Origin: Actinomycetota bacterium
GTDB taxonomy: Bacteria; Actinomycetota; Actinomycetes; Nanopelagicales; Nanopelagicaceae
DNA: 19,644 nucleotides
Direction of reading: 5' to 3'
Assembly (NCBI GenBank): GCA_009700405.1
Contig: WLMD01000016.1
Span: forward strand, 1-19,644
In this document: positions 6,273 through 13,888 of the stretch, in pieces
How the letters are laid out: every line of letters begins with the position of its first letter
Numbering within the stretch: the first letter of the stretch is position 1
The notes under the pieces: model-generated
Seen by the model: the letters and a program-made list of their open reading frames with translations, nothing else
Told to the model about the DNA's origin: nothing
Databases searched by the model: none
Translations under genes and position numbers: made by a program

Positions 6273-7472
6273 ATGAGCCCACGAATTTCATCCCGAATCG
6301 CCGCAATCGCAGAATCCGCCACCCTGGCCGTTGACGCCAAGGCCAAAGCGCTCAAAGCCGCCGGACGGCCAGTCATTGGATTCGGAGCGGGAGAGCCTGA
6401 TTTTCCAACACCTGATTACATCGTCGATGCGGCTATTGGTGCTGCAGCGGTAGTTTCTAATCATCGCTACACCCCAACTTCGGGTTTGCCGGAATTGCGC
6501 ACTGCAATCGTTAATAAAACTAAACGCGATTCCAATTACGACATCACTGTTGATCAAGTTCTTGTAACCAATGGTGGCAAACAAGCGGTCTATCAAGCTT
6601 TCGCAACAATTGTTGATGATGGAGATGAAGTTCTTTTGCCAGCACCGTATTGGACGACTTATCCAGAATGCGTGAAGTTGGCAGGTGGAATCCCTGTTGA
6701 GGTTTTTGCAGATGAATCCGCTAACTACCTTGTAAGTGTTGAGCAACTTGAAGCTGCTCGCACCCCAAAGACCAAAGTCTTGCTTTTTTGTTCACCAAGC
6801 AATCCAACAGGTTCGGTTTACTCCCCTGCGCAGGTGAAAGCAATTGCCGAGTGGGCCCTTAAAAATGGTATTTGGATTATCTCCGATGAAATTTACGAAC
6901 ACTTGCTCTACGACGGTGCGACCGCGCCAAGCATCCCTGTTCTGGTTCCAGAACTAGCCGAACATGTAATCATCTTGAACGGAGTCGCAAAAACTTATGC
7001 GATGACCGGTTGGCGAGTTGGATGGATGATCGGACCTAAAGATGTCATCAAGGCAGCAACCAATCTTCAATCACATCTTTCAAGCAACGTATCGAACGTC
7101 TCTCAACGTGCGGCAATTGCTGCACTCACTGGAGATCTAGCGGCCGTTCACAAAATGGGTGAGGCCTTTAACCGTCGCCGCAAACTCATTGTCGGACTAC
7201 TCAATGAAATTCCAGGATTTGAATGCCCAACCCCGCAAGGCGCTTTCTATGTATACCCATCTGTTAAAGGCGTCTTGGGTAAAACTATCCGAGGCAAAAC
7301 ACCGACTACTTCAGCAGAATTGGCAACGCTAATTTTGGAAGAAGTTGAAGTTGCTGCCGTGCCAGGTGAGGCATTTGGCCCATCAGGATACTTGCGTTTC
7401 TCTTACGCTCTCAGCGATGAAGATATCGTTGAAGGCATTGGGCGAATCAAGAAACTTATTACTGAAGGTTAA
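6273..7472 (+). CDS. pyridoxal-phosphate aspartate-type aminotransferase (class I)
   Basis: This 399-residue fold-type I aminotransferase probably interconverts aspartate and 2-oxoglutarate with oxaloacetate and glutamate. Motifs seen are GAGEPDFPTPDYI near residue 38, YTPTSGLPELR near 67, FCSPSNPTGSVY (N177), ISDEIYEHLLYDG (D205 and Y208, ring contacts) and the Schiff-base lysine K240 in NGVAKTYAMTGWRVGW (R248 binds phosphate). QGAFYVYPSVKG and YLRFSYALSDEDI are C-terminal. Streptomyces has an aspartate aminotransferase beside secE-nusG too, which supports aspC/aspB type. Substrate preference (Asp, Ala or prephenate) cannot be fixed from sequence. ATG at 6273 is preceded by AGGG at short distance. 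Its 3' end overlaps murB by 14 bases, tail to tail. Confidence 0.9.
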   Translation: MSPRISSRIAAIAESATLAVDAKAKALKAAGRPVIGFGAGEPDFPTPDYIVDAAIGAAAVVSNHRYTPTSGLPELRTAIVNKTKRDSNYDITVDQVLVTNGGKQAVYQAFATIVDDGDEVLLPAPYWTTYPECVKLAGGIPVEVFADESANYLVSVEQLEAARTPKTKVLLFCSPSNPTGSVYSPAQVKAIAEWALKNGIWIISDEIYEHLLYDGATAPSIPVLVPELAEHVIILNGVAKTYAMTGWRVGWMIGPKDVIKAATNLQSHLSSNVSNVSQRAAIAALTGDLAAVHKMGEAFNRRRKLIVGLLNEIPGFECPTPQGAFYVYPSVKGVLGKTIRGKTPTTSAELATLILEEVEVAAVPGEAFGPSGYLRFSYALSDEDIVEGIGRIKKLITEG

Positions 7473-8478
7473 TTCCAACCAGATTAACTTCAGGAATTAA
7501 TTCAATTCCAAATGTGCTCAATACTTTTTCACGCGCCTCTTTAGCTAAAGCTGCGATATCCGAAGCGGTTGCAGTCCCAGAATTCGTGAGAGCTAAAACG
7601 TGCTTGCTTGAAATACGCGCCCCGGAAACCGAATCACCTTTGTGAACTCCAGCATGTTCCATGAGCCAGGCAGCAGAAACTTTCACACGACCATCATTTT
7701 GAATCCAACGTGGCGCATCATCAGGTAATTTGCTTGCAACTTCACTAGTGATGATTGGGTTCGTGAAAAAGGAACCAGCTGACCAAGAATCATGATCCTC
7801 TGACTTAAGTAGCATTCCTTTCTGTGCACGAAGTGCCAAAGTTTTTTCTCGCGTAACTAGCACGCCAGCTTTTTCACCGACGGTGATTCCGAGGGCAGCG
7901 GCCAATTCCGTGTAAATGATGGGTGTGGTCATTTCTCCTAGGCGAAGTTGAAATGCAACATCCAATACAACATATCTATCTTTCTCTAATTTGAACTTAG
8001 AGCTCCGGTAGGAGAATTCACATTCAGAGTTAGTGAATGTTCGAATCGCTTTTTCACGACGGTCATATGTTCGCACTCGAGTAATGAACTCTGATACCTC
8101 ATGACCATACGCCCCGATATTTTGAATTGGTGCAGCTCCGACCGTTCCAGGGATTCCGCTCAAAGTTTCTAACCCAGCAAATCCACGAGAAATTGTGGTC
8201 TCTACAAAAGCATCCCAGTTTTCCCCTGCGCCGATTGTCAGCGTTGCTCCGCTGCAAGCATCAACTTCGCTTTCAATATTGGTGTTTGAAATTCGAATAA
8301 CAGTCCCATTAAATCCCGCATCACTCACGAGGATATTTGTGCCCCCGCCCATAATAAGTATGGGTGAATCTCCAGCTCCCTCAATTGCCGAAACAATTTC
8401 TGCTTCGGTAGAGACCTCTACGAAGTTAGTTGCAGGTCCTCCGACCCGAAGGCTCGTGTAATCCGATAACTGTTTCAT
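7459..8478 (-). CDS. murB: UDP-N-acetylenolpyruvoylglucosamine reductase
   Basis: MurB reduces the enolpyruvyl ether of UDP-GlcNAc to UDP-MurNAc with NADPH and FAD, in the cytoplasm, committing it to peptidoglycan. The 339 residues show the FAD-binding N-terminus (YTSLRVGGPATNFVEV, ILIMGGGTNILVSD), GLETLSGIPGTVGAAPIQNI and GAYGHE (about 102-126), YRSSKF with R158, the proton donor serine in AGSFFTNP (S236), and the C-terminal glutamate in LIPEVNLVG (E330). All three catalytic residues are present. Its ATG overlaps the hadB stop (ATGA), so translation is probably coupled. It has no separate promoter that I can see. Confidence 0.97.
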   Translation of the reverse strand: MKQLSDYTSLRVGGPATNFVEVSTEAEIVSAIEGAGDSPILIMGGGTNILVSDAGFNGTVIRISNTNIESEVDACSGATLTIGAGENWDAFVETTISRGFAGLETLSGIPGTVGAAPIQNIGAYGHEVSEFITRVRTYDRREKAIRTFTNSECEFSYRSSKFKLEKDRYVVLDVAFQLRLGEMTTPIIYTELAAALGITVGEKAGVLVTREKTLALRAQKGMLLKSEDHDSWSAGSFFTNPIITSEVASKLPDDAPRWIQNDGRVKVSAAWLMEHAGVHKGDSVSGARISSKHVLALTNSGTATASDIAALAKEAREKVLSTFGIELIPEVNLVGINLQ

Positions 8479-8888
8479 AATGGGCTCATCTGTGAAATCG
8501 AAACCAGCGCCTTAGACATTCCTAAAACCTTTATCCCTGCGGATGTTGCAACGATATCAATCCGTACATCATCGCCCTGTACATCCGTGATGGTCCCAGA
8601 AACAGTGAGATCAACCTTTGCTCCTGCCGGAACAATCACGGGCTTTACAAATCGCCCGGAGAATTCTTTCACTGGAGCGGATCCGCCCGCCCAATCGGTA
8701 ATGAATTTCCCAACTAATGCCATGGTTAACATTCCATGAGCAATGACATCGGGCAATCCAACAGATTTTGCGAATGCTTCATCTTGGTGAATTGGGTTCT
8801 GGTCGCCACTTGCATCTGCATAAGCCTTGAGTAGGCCGCGATCAATCCAGAAAATTCTTTGCTCGATAACTGATCCAATTTCAATCAT
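8475..8888 (-). CDS. hadB: MaoC-like (R)-specific hydratase/dehydratase, HadB-type
   Basis: This 137-residue hot-dog-fold protein is likely the catalytic subunit of a (3R)-hydroxyacyl dehydratase. The hydratase-2 motif ASGDQNPIHQDEAFA carries the catalytic pair D29 and H34, and VIAHGMLTMALVG follows as in MaoC proteins. It lies directly after the HadA-like gene, matching hadA-hadB of mycobacteria, where the pair dehydrates fatty-acid synthase II intermediates. No hadC follows, and nothing here indicates mycolate synthesis. The likely start is the ATG at 8888 (MIEIGSV), which overlaps the hadA stop as ATGA; an upstream start at 8912 would overlap hadA by 28 bases. It also overlaps murB by four bases. 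Confidence 0.88.
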   Translation of the reverse strand: MIEIGSVIEQRIFWIDRGLLKAYADASGDQNPIHQDEAFAKSVGLPDVIAHGMLTMALVGKFITDWAGGSAPVKEFSGRFVKPVIVPAGAKVDLTVSGTITDVQGDDVRIDIVATSAGIKVLGMSKALVSISQMSPL

Positions 8889-9274
8889 GCTCGCACGACC
8901 AAGGTTGACCATGTTGAAACAACTAGCTCGTTTCCTGCATGTAAATCAGAACGCACGGTTACGATTTCATTTCCTGCAGCAACCTTGTAATTTTCAATAG
9001 TTGAGGAGCACCGCAACGTATCCCCTGCAACGATGGGACGATGAATCTGAAACTTTTGATCTCCATGAACAAGGCGTGACCAATCCAATCCAACATCTGG
9101 ATCAGAAAGTAATTGTTGTGATTGGGCCAAAGTTATTCGAATAGAAAAAGTAGGTGGAGCTACGATGACATTACTTTCACCGAGCACGCCGGCAAAGGCA
9201 TCTATTTCAGATTGAGTGACAGTAACTACATTCGCACCAGTAAAAGTGCGCCCGACGGAATCGGGATTGAGCAT
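8885..9274 (-). CDS. hadA: MaoC-like dehydratase N-terminal-domain protein, HadA-type
   Basis: This 129-residue hot-dog-fold protein resembles HadA, the partner that shapes the substrate channel of the HadAB dehydratase. Seen are NPDSVGRTFTG at the start, VAPPTFSIRI (about 43-52), and LVHGDQKFQIHRPIVAGDTL, the typical HGxQ-H-P-GD stretch. The catalytic D-x4-H motif is absent, as in other HadA proteins. The chosen start is the ATG at 9274, which overlaps the rpmG stop by one base (TAATG). A TTG at 9310 in the same frame would lie inside rpmG and is not favoured. It is somewhat shorter than mycobacterial HadA. Confidence 0.85.
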   Translation of the reverse strand: MLNPDSVGRTFTGANVVTVTQSEIDAFAGVLGESNVIVAPPTFSIRITLAQSQQLLSDPDVGLDWSRLVHGDQKFQIHRPIVAGDTLRCSSTIENYKVAAGNEIVTVRSDLHAGNELVVSTWSTLVVRA

Positions 9275-9444
9275 TATCGAGTTTCGCGGTGAACTGTTGA
9301 AGCCTTGCAACGTGGGCAGAACTTCTTTAGTTCAAGACGATCTGGATCGTTGCGACGGTTCTTCTTTGTGATGTAGTTGCGTTCTTTGCAATCAACGCAG
9401 GCCATGGTGATTTTTGGACGAACGTCCGCGCTCTTACTTGCCAT
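9274..9444 (-). CDS. rpmG: 50S ribosomal protein L33, zinc-binding form
   Basis: This short gene encodes 56 residues opening MASKSADVRPKITMACVDCK and ending KFCPRCKASTVHRETR. The two CxxC pairs (CVDC, CPRC) show the zinc-containing form, and RNYITKKNRRNDPDRLELKK is the family core. L33 sits near the E site of the large subunit. GAAGGAG lies about six bases before the ATG. The stop overlaps the hadA start, and the gene heads the rpmG-hadA-hadB-murB unit, the same neighbours as mycobacterial rpmG2. Confidence 0.95.
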   Translation of the reverse strand: MASKSADVRPKITMACVDCKERNYITKKNRRNDPDRLELKKFCPRCKASTVHRETR

Positions 9445-9558
9445 GGTCTTGCTCCTTCATCGTTTGATTTCGTCGGTTTTACCGTTCTTCGAGGCGTCAG
9501 GCTACCCGACGACCCTGCATGTTGCGAAATTGCCACTGCCATCGTGCTGAACTACTAG

Positions 9559-9632
9559 TAGCGGAGGCCGGATTTGAACCGGCGACACAGCGATTATGAG
9601 CCGCTTGCTCTACCAAGCTGAGCTACCCCGCC
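9559..9632 (-). tRNA. metT: tRNA-Met (anticodon CAT), elongator type
   Basis: The cloverleaf reads GGCGGGG acceptor, GCTC D-arm, anticodon loop CTCATAA, and a T-arm around TTCAAAT. The 3' acceptor CTCCGCT is followed by discriminator A. The anticodon is CAT. The first pair is G-U, not the unpaired C1-A72 of initiators, so it is the elongator form. It is located between tRNA-Thr and rpmG as in mycobacteria. Confidence 0.95.
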
Positions 9633-9664
9633 AAGGGTAAAAAGGGTTCGGTAAGGAAATTTCG

Positions 9665-9737
9665 AGCCCCCCAACGGAATCGAACCGTTGACCTTTTCCT
9701 TACCATGGAAACACTCTACCGACTGAGCTAGGGGGGC
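9665..9737 (-). tRNA. thrT: tRNA-Thr (anticodon GGT)
   Basis: GCCCCCC and GGGGGGC form the acceptor stem. The anticodon stem TTTCC/GGAAA closes the loop ATGGTAA, giving anticodon GGT. The T-arm has GGTTCGATTCC. It is transcribed toward tRNA-Met about 32 bases further on; the two are probably one transcript with or without rpmG. Confidence 0.96.
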
Positions 9738-9793
9738 ACTTAACAATTAGCGAGCGTACATGCTTGCCCAGCCATTGGCGAAAATGACTAGTT

Positions 9794-10741
9794 CTACAGT
9801 GCTGGGTTGAGCGTCACTTTGCCTGTTGTTTCGCGGGCCAAGATCGCACGATGAGCATCAGTGGCCTTACTCAGAGGAAAGACTGGACCGATGACTGGCT
9901 TAAGCGCTCCGCTGAGGATAAGTCCAAAGAGCTCCACAATTACATCATTGAGCAATTCCTTATTATTAAAGCAATGGGCCAACCAAAAACCTGAAACCGT
10001 CTTTGTGCCACCAACAAGTGCACCAGGGGCAATCGGAGTCGCTGCTTTACGGGAGGCGGTTCCGAATGTAATCAAGCGGCCAAATGGCGCGAGCGCTGCC
10101 AGCGAATCATCGAAAGTTTTCCCGCCGACCATTTCTAAAACAATATCCACCGCTCTTCCATTATTTGCAGCTAGAAGATCTTTTTTCATTTGGGGCGATT
10201 GTGCATCTACCCACACATCCGCTCCCAATGTCATCACGAGATCTTTTTTAGTGGGTGAGCACACTGCAATAACCCTTGCTCCCCACATCTTTGCTAATTG
10301 AATTGAAAGACATCCAACGCCGCCAGCAGCTGCGTGAACAACAACGCTCTCTCCAGCCTTCACATGTCCCATCGTCTTGAGAATGTGCCAAGCCGTCGCA
10401 CCTTGCACAAACATTGCAAGCGCTTGTTCGTCGCTAACACCTTCAGGCACATCAATCATGTATGCCTTGTTGGCTAAAGCTTTCTGCGCATATGCACCTG
10501 TCGTAACAGAGGCAAGAACGCGGCGACCAGATTGTGTTGTGCCTACAACCTCAAGCCCAGGAAAGAGTGGAAGAACTTGCTCTGCAAGATATCCATTTTC
10601 GATCTGATGGGTATCGGCGTAATTCACGCCAATTGAGGTGACCTCAATCAATTCCTCGTTTGTGCCTGGAATTGGATCATCCATATCCACGTATTCCATG
10701 ACCTCAGGGCCGCCAAATCTGGATACTTTGATTGCTTTCAT
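9794..10741 (-). CDS. zinc-independent quinone oxidoreductase-like MDR enzyme
   Basis: This 315-residue medium-chain dehydrogenase/reductase resembles NADPH:quinone oxidoreductase. The N-terminal GroES-like part begins MKAIKVSRFGGPEVMEYVDM and has GVNYADTHQIENG. The Rossmann domain carries VVVHAAAGGVGCLSIQLAKM near residue 135 (the AAAGGVG dinucleotide loop) and GARVIAVCSPTKKDLVMTLG. The structural-zinc cysteine cluster and catalytic zinc ligands of alcohol dehydrogenases are absent. It probably reduces quinones or alpha,beta-unsaturated carbonyls with NADPH; the true substrate is unknown. It is divergent from the GNAT gene with 51 bases between. The ATG has no Shine-Dalgarno, but TACGAT ends seven bases before it. 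Confidence 0.88.
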   Translation of the reverse strand: MKAIKVSRFGGPEVMEYVDMDDPIPGTNEELIEVTSIGVNYADTHQIENGYLAEQVLPLFPGLEVVGTTQSGRRVLASVTTGAYAQKALANKAYMIDVPEGVSDEQALAMFVQGATAWHILKTMGHVKAGESVVVHAAAGGVGCLSIQLAKMWGARVIAVCSPTKKDLVMTLGADVWVDAQSPQMKKDLLAANNGRAVDIVLEMVGGKTFDDSLAALAPFGRLITFGTASRKAATPIAPGALVGGTKTVSGFWLAHCFNNKELLNDVIVELFGLILSGALKPVIGPVFPLSKATDAHRAILARETTGKVTLNPAL

Positions 10742-10748
10742 GCCTGCA

Positions 10749-10777
10749 ATCGTAAGGCGTTAGAGACTAATTGTCCT
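10749..10777 (-). promoter_or_regulatory. candidate leaderless promoter of the quinone oxidoreductase gene
   Basis: On minus, AGGACA (10772-10777) lies exactly 17 bases from TACGAT (10749-10754), which ends seven bases before the ATG at 10741. Transcription would begin at the start codon. The divergent GNAT promoter shares the same 51-base gap. Confidence 0.45.
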
Positions 10778-10785
10778 ATCACGAC

Positions 10786-10791
10786 TATTCT
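10786..10791 (+). promoter_or_regulatory. candidate -10 element for the GNAT-NSAR-membrane protein unit
   Basis: TATTCT lies seven bases before the ATG at 10799 and overlaps the zone just upstream of the in-frame ATG at 10793. If it is the -10, the transcript starts at about 10798, so the ATG at 10799 would be the true leaderless start. There is no Shine-Dalgarno. A convincing -35 was not seen. Confidence 0.4.
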
Positions 10792-10792
10792 T

Positions 10793-11578
10793 ATGGCTAT
10801 GAATGAGCATGCACTGCAGATTCGCATGCTCAAAGGAATCGCCGAACAAGATTTAGCACGTGCAGTATTTGACGAGGTCTGGCCAAGTGAAAATGGAACG
10901 CAGGTTACGTCAAATTTATTACAAGCAATGGTACATAACGGAACATATGTAGCAGGTGCATTCTTTGAAGATGAAATCATTGCCGCGGCATTTGCCTTCC
11001 CGGGTTTAGATGAGAAAAAGCACCTTCACTTACACTCGCACATGGCTGCAGTGAAAGAGCCATATCGAAACCAAAATATCGGTAGCGCTCTAAAAATGCA
11101 TCAAAAAGAGTGGGCGCTTCAACATGGATATGACACGATTCGATGGACATTTGATCCATTGGTTCGGCGCAATGCAAAGATCAATTTGGTGAAATTGGGA
11201 GTTGATGTCTTTGACTATTTCCCTGACTTTTACGGGAACATGGTAGATGCGCTAAATGCTGGAGACCCGACTGACCGTGTGATTGCAAACTGGGAGTTAA
11301 CGCAAGAGCCGCGAGCTGAAATTGATAGCGCTGGAATTCCAGTTGCTCTCGCAAACGAAAATGGTAAACCTGTTCAATACGGCGCAACAGGTTCAACCGT
11401 TCTTTGCTATTTGCCTGATGACATCATCGAAATTCGCTCGAAGAACCCTGCTCTAGCCCTTGAGTGGCGCCTGGCACTTCGTAATCAATTAGAACCCCGT
11501 CTAGAAAATGGCTGGCATATCCGCGGATTCACAAATGATGGTGCCTACGTTGTTACAAAAACAGAAAAGGTGAAATAA
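10793..11578 (+). CDS. GNAT acyltransferase of the COG3375 type; possible N-succinyltransferase
   Basis: This 261-residue protein belongs to the large predicted GNAT group seen next to NSAR/OSBS genes. The acyl-CoA region is about residues 84-105, with HMAAVKEPYRNQNIGSALKM (R and NxG fit the CoA phosphate loop). It is followed by the group hallmark TFDPLVRRNAKINLVKLGVD, then YFPDFYGNMVDALNAGDPTD and RVIANW. In Geobacillus a similar GNAT succinylates D-amino acids before NSAR racemises the product (Sakai and colleagues, from memory). The stop is directly followed by the NSAR start (TAAATG), so the two are one operon. The start may be the ATG at 10799. Function as D-amino-acid succinyltransferase is inferred from context. 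Confidence 0.8.
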   Translation: MAMNEHALQIRMLKGIAEQDLARAVFDEVWPSENGTQVTSNLLQAMVHNGTYVAGAFFEDEIIAAAFAFPGLDEKKHLHLHSHMAAVKEPYRNQNIGSALKMHQKEWALQHGYDTIRWTFDPLVRRNAKINLVKLGVDVFDYFPDFYGNMVDALNAGDPTDRVIANWELTQEPRAEIDSAGIPVALANENGKPVQYGATGSTVLCYLPDDIIEIRSKNPALALEWRLALRNQLEPRLENGWHIRGFTNDGAYVVTKTEKVK

Positions 11579-12694
11579 ATGAAGATCAAGAGCGTTGAGA
11601 TTCGCATAGTTGGATTGCCACTGGTCCGGCCATTTCGAACTTCCTTTGGTACGCAACTAGAACGCGAACTGCTGCTCATGAAAGTTACTACGCATGAAGG
11701 TGCCGAGGGATGGGCCGAATGCGTGGCAATGTCAAAACCTCTATATTCACCTGAATACACGGCTGGTTGCCAAGATGTAATGGAACGTTTTCTCTTGCCA
11801 GCAATCTTTGAATATGGCGACATCCGGGCCGAAGAAGTTGCAGGCGTTCTGAAACCTTTTCTTAGTCATCAAATGAGTAAAGCAACAATTGAAACAGCAA
11901 TCCTCGATGCCCAACTCAAGTTGGAAGGAATTTCATTTGGTTCCTACCTTGGATCCACTAAGGCAGAAGTTGATTGCGGAGTTTCTGTAGGTATTGCCAG
12001 CAGCATCGATGCCTTAGTGGAAGAAGTATCCCAATACATCGGTGAGGGATATCGCAGAATTAAGTTAAAGATTGAACCAGGTTGGGATTTAGAGCCAGTG
12101 CGAGTTATCCGAACCATGTGGCCAGATATTCCACTACAGGTTGATGCAAACCAAGCTTATACTCGTAATGACACTGATCTGCTTAAACAATTAGACCCGT
12201 ACAACCTTCTCCTGATTGAGCAACCCTTAGATGAACATGATGTATTAGGTCATGCAATGCTTTCGGCCGCGGTGAATACACCTATCTGTTTGGACGAATC
12301 AATTACTTCGTTTGAAGCAGCGCGCGATGCACTTGCACTCAAGGCAACAACTGTAATCAATGTTAAACCTGGACGCGTTGGTGGTTATCTTGAATCAGTT
12401 CGAATCCACGATCTCTGCGTTGAAAATGATATTCCTGTGTGGTGTGGTGGAATGCTTGAAACAGGAATCGGTAGGGCAGCAAATGTTGCACTGGCATCGC
12501 TTCCAGGTTTCACTCTTCCGGGAGATACAAGTGCTTCATCGCGTTATTTCAAGCGTGATTTAACAACACCGTTTGTTATGAACGATGGTCGCTTGCGAGT
12601 ACCAACAGCCCCAGGTATCGGTGTTGACATCGACCACGATTTCATTGAGGAAATAACTACGTCACGGAAGATAATCACAGCCCCAGTGCAGTGA
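11579..12694 (+). CDS. N-succinylamino acid racemase / o-succinylbenzoate synthase family (enolase superfamily)
   Basis: This 371-residue member of the MenC/NSAR subfamily of the muconate-lactonising enolase group has a capping domain (about 1-120) and a barrel. Catalytic parts are complete: KLK with K162/K164, metal ligands D189 (LQVDANQAY), E214 (LLIEQPLDE) and D239 (CLDESI), and the opposite base K263 in INVKPGRVGGY. R266 sits three residues after K263. In Amycolatopsis NSAR, as I recall, this arginine is the conserved residue tied to racemase activity. The partner GNAT gene ends at its start codon, and no other menaquinone gene is nearby, so racemisation of N-succinyl amino acids is the better guess; OSBS activity or both remains possible. 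AAAGG lies about nine bases before ATG. The stop overlaps the next start (GTGA). Confidence 0.88.
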   Translation: MKIKSVEIRIVGLPLVRPFRTSFGTQLERELLLMKVTTHEGAEGWAECVAMSKPLYSPEYTAGCQDVMERFLLPAIFEYGDIRAEEVAGVLKPFLSHQMSKATIETAILDAQLKLEGISFGSYLGSTKAEVDCGVSVGIASSIDALVEEVSQYIGEGYRRIKLKIEPGWDLEPVRVIRTMWPDIPLQVDANQAYTRNDTDLLKQLDPYNLLLIEQPLDEHDVLGHAMLSAAVNTPICLDESITSFEAARDALALKATTVINVKPGRVGGYLESVRIHDLCVENDIPVWCGGMLETGIGRAANVALASLPGFTLPGDTSASSRYFKRDLTTPFVMNDGRLRVPTAPGIGVDIDHDFIEEITTSRKIITAPVQ

Positions 12695-13365
12695 ATTCAC
12701 TTCTTGCTCTTAAATTATTTCTTTCACCACTTTTTCTAGCGTTCGTCACTGTAATACAGAGGCGTTGGGGTGATCGAGTTGGCGGGCGCCTGATTGGTCT
12801 TCCACTCACTACTGGCCCTTTTATCATCATTATCTATGTCCAAGAGGGCAGTGAATTCGCAGCTCGTGCGGCACATGGCGTTTTAGTCGGCCAAGTGGCA
12901 CTCATTATTTTTTGTTGGAGTTATGCATCTGCATCGCTTCGAAGTGGATGGGTGCTTTCTTTAACATTGGGGACTAGTGCGTGTATCGCATCTGGCCTAC
13001 TCCTAAATATTCGACAGATTGCACTCTTGCCACTTCTGATTCTCTTGAGTTTGACCTGGTTTTGTGCGAAAAAATATTGGCCAAGATATGAAAATGCTCC
13101 TCACTCCAACACTCCGCCGAAATGGGAATTGCCCATTCGTATCATCGCAACAGTTTTATTGATACTTGCTCTAACGGAATTCGCAAGTATTCTCGGTGCA
13201 CGGGCGGCTGGTGTTATCTCAACATATCCCGTCATTATTTCCGTACTTGGAGCCTTCAATCAAAGAAGGTTTGGACCGAATGCAACAGTTGCAACACTCC
13301 ACGGAGTTCTTCAAACCCTACCTATAGCTTCGATTATCATGAGTGCTGTCACTATTTCTCTTTAA
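12691..13365 (+). CDS. integral membrane protein with internal duplication, unknown function
   Basis: This 224-residue, very hydrophobic protein has about six to eight membrane segments. Two halves resemble each other: about residues 30-80 (GGRLIGLPLTTGPFIIIIYV, then FAARAAHGVLVGQVALI) and about 168-220 (GARAAGVISTYPVIISVLGA, then GPNATVATLHGVLQTLPIAS). The shared pattern is G-R-x2-G-small, Pro in a membrane helix, then an HGVL turn. That suggests an inverted or tandem repeat transporter. I cannot name the family. The GTG start overlaps the NSAR stop by four bases, so it is the third gene of that operon and may move amino acids or N-acyl amino acids. It ends six bases from the convergent EIIA gene. 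Confidence 0.78.
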   Translation: MNSLLALKLFLSPLFLAFVTVIQRRWGDRVGGRLIGLPLTTGPFIIIIYVQEGSEFAARAAHGVLVGQVALIIFCWSYASASLRSGWVLSLTLGTSACIASGLLLNIRQIALLPLLILLSLTWFCAKKYWPRYENAPHSNTPPKWELPIRIIATVLLILALTEFASILGARAAGVISTYPVIISVLGAFNQRRFGPNATVATLHGVLQTLPIASIIMSAVTISL

Positions 13366-13371
13366 AAAGTA

Positions 13372-13833
13372 TTACAGTCCTTTATCGGTAAAAAGTGATT
13401 TCACTTCTGCGACGGATTGAGCAGCCATGAGCAGTCCAACAAAGACTTCATCTTGCACTGCTCCAATTACCGACATTAGTAAATCTACTTGTTCTTCGGG
13501 GTTGGTAATCAATAGAGGAATAATTGCGCCGACCTGTATCACCCCATCCACTGATCCCATCTCTCCAAAGGAGACTGGGGTGATTAATCTAAAGAAGCCA
13601 ACTCCATTTTCTTTTACATGCTTGGAATCTGTGTGTGGGATTGCCACAGGAATTGGAGTAGGAAGCCCAGTGGGAAATTCCTTTTCTCTTGCGACAACAG
13701 CATCTAGCCAACTTTCTTCAACTAATTCTTCTTTGTACCCGTGAGTAGCAATCTGTTGCAACGCATCAATGGCAGATGAGGCGCTCATCGAAATTGAAGA
13801 AAAATTTTCAAGGAATTTTGGGGCTAACGACAT
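13372..13833 (-). CDS. PTS EIIA component, galactitol/fructose-mannitol type
   Basis: This 153-residue EIIA of the PTS_EIIA_2 fold takes phosphate from HPr and gives it to EIIB. The active histidine is H67 in IPVAIPHTDSKHV, close to where E. coli GatA has it. LDAVVAREKEFPTGLPTPIP precedes and GVIQVGAIIPLLITNPEEQV follows, as expected. It is encoded opposite to EIIB and EIIC across an 86-base gap. TACTCT ends seven bases before its ATG and there is no Shine-Dalgarno, so it may be leaderless. No EI or HPr gene is in the window. Confidence 0.9.
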   Translation of the reverse strand: MSLAPKFLENFSSISMSASSAIDALQQIATHGYKEELVEESWLDAVVAREKEFPTGLPTPIPVAIPHTDSKHVKENGVGFFRLITPVSFGEMGSVDGVIQVGAIIPLLITNPEEQVDLLMSVIGAVQDEVFVGLLMAAQSVAEVKSLFTDKGL

Positions 13834-13840
13834 ATCCGAA

Positions 13841-13888
13841 AGAGTAGTGATTTATAAAGATTTCGGCTATACACTGAAAGAGTTCAGT
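13841..13888. promoter_or_regulatory. divergent PTS promoter region with palindrome
   Basis: The 86-base gap between EIIA and EIIB holds, on plus, TACACT (13870-13875) with a weak -35. On minus it holds TACTCT (13841-13846) seven bases before the EIIA start. A perfect inverted repeat, ACTGAA-AGAG-TTCAGT (13873-13888), overlaps the plus -10, a good position for a repressor. No regulator gene is adjacent. Confidence 0.45.

Noticed and set aside
8195..8461. Plus-strand ORFs opposite murB, the quinone oxidoreductase and EIIC
   Set aside because: They are antisense frames of well-supported genes, with no family features.
9327..9542. 71-residue minus-strand ORF overlapping rpmG
   Set aside because: It is out of frame with rpmG, whose 56-residue product has both CxxC motifs and a good ribosome site.
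9559..9632. Initiator tRNA-Met
   Set aside because: The first acceptor position is a G-U pair, and the sequence matches the elongator form beside tRNA-Thr.
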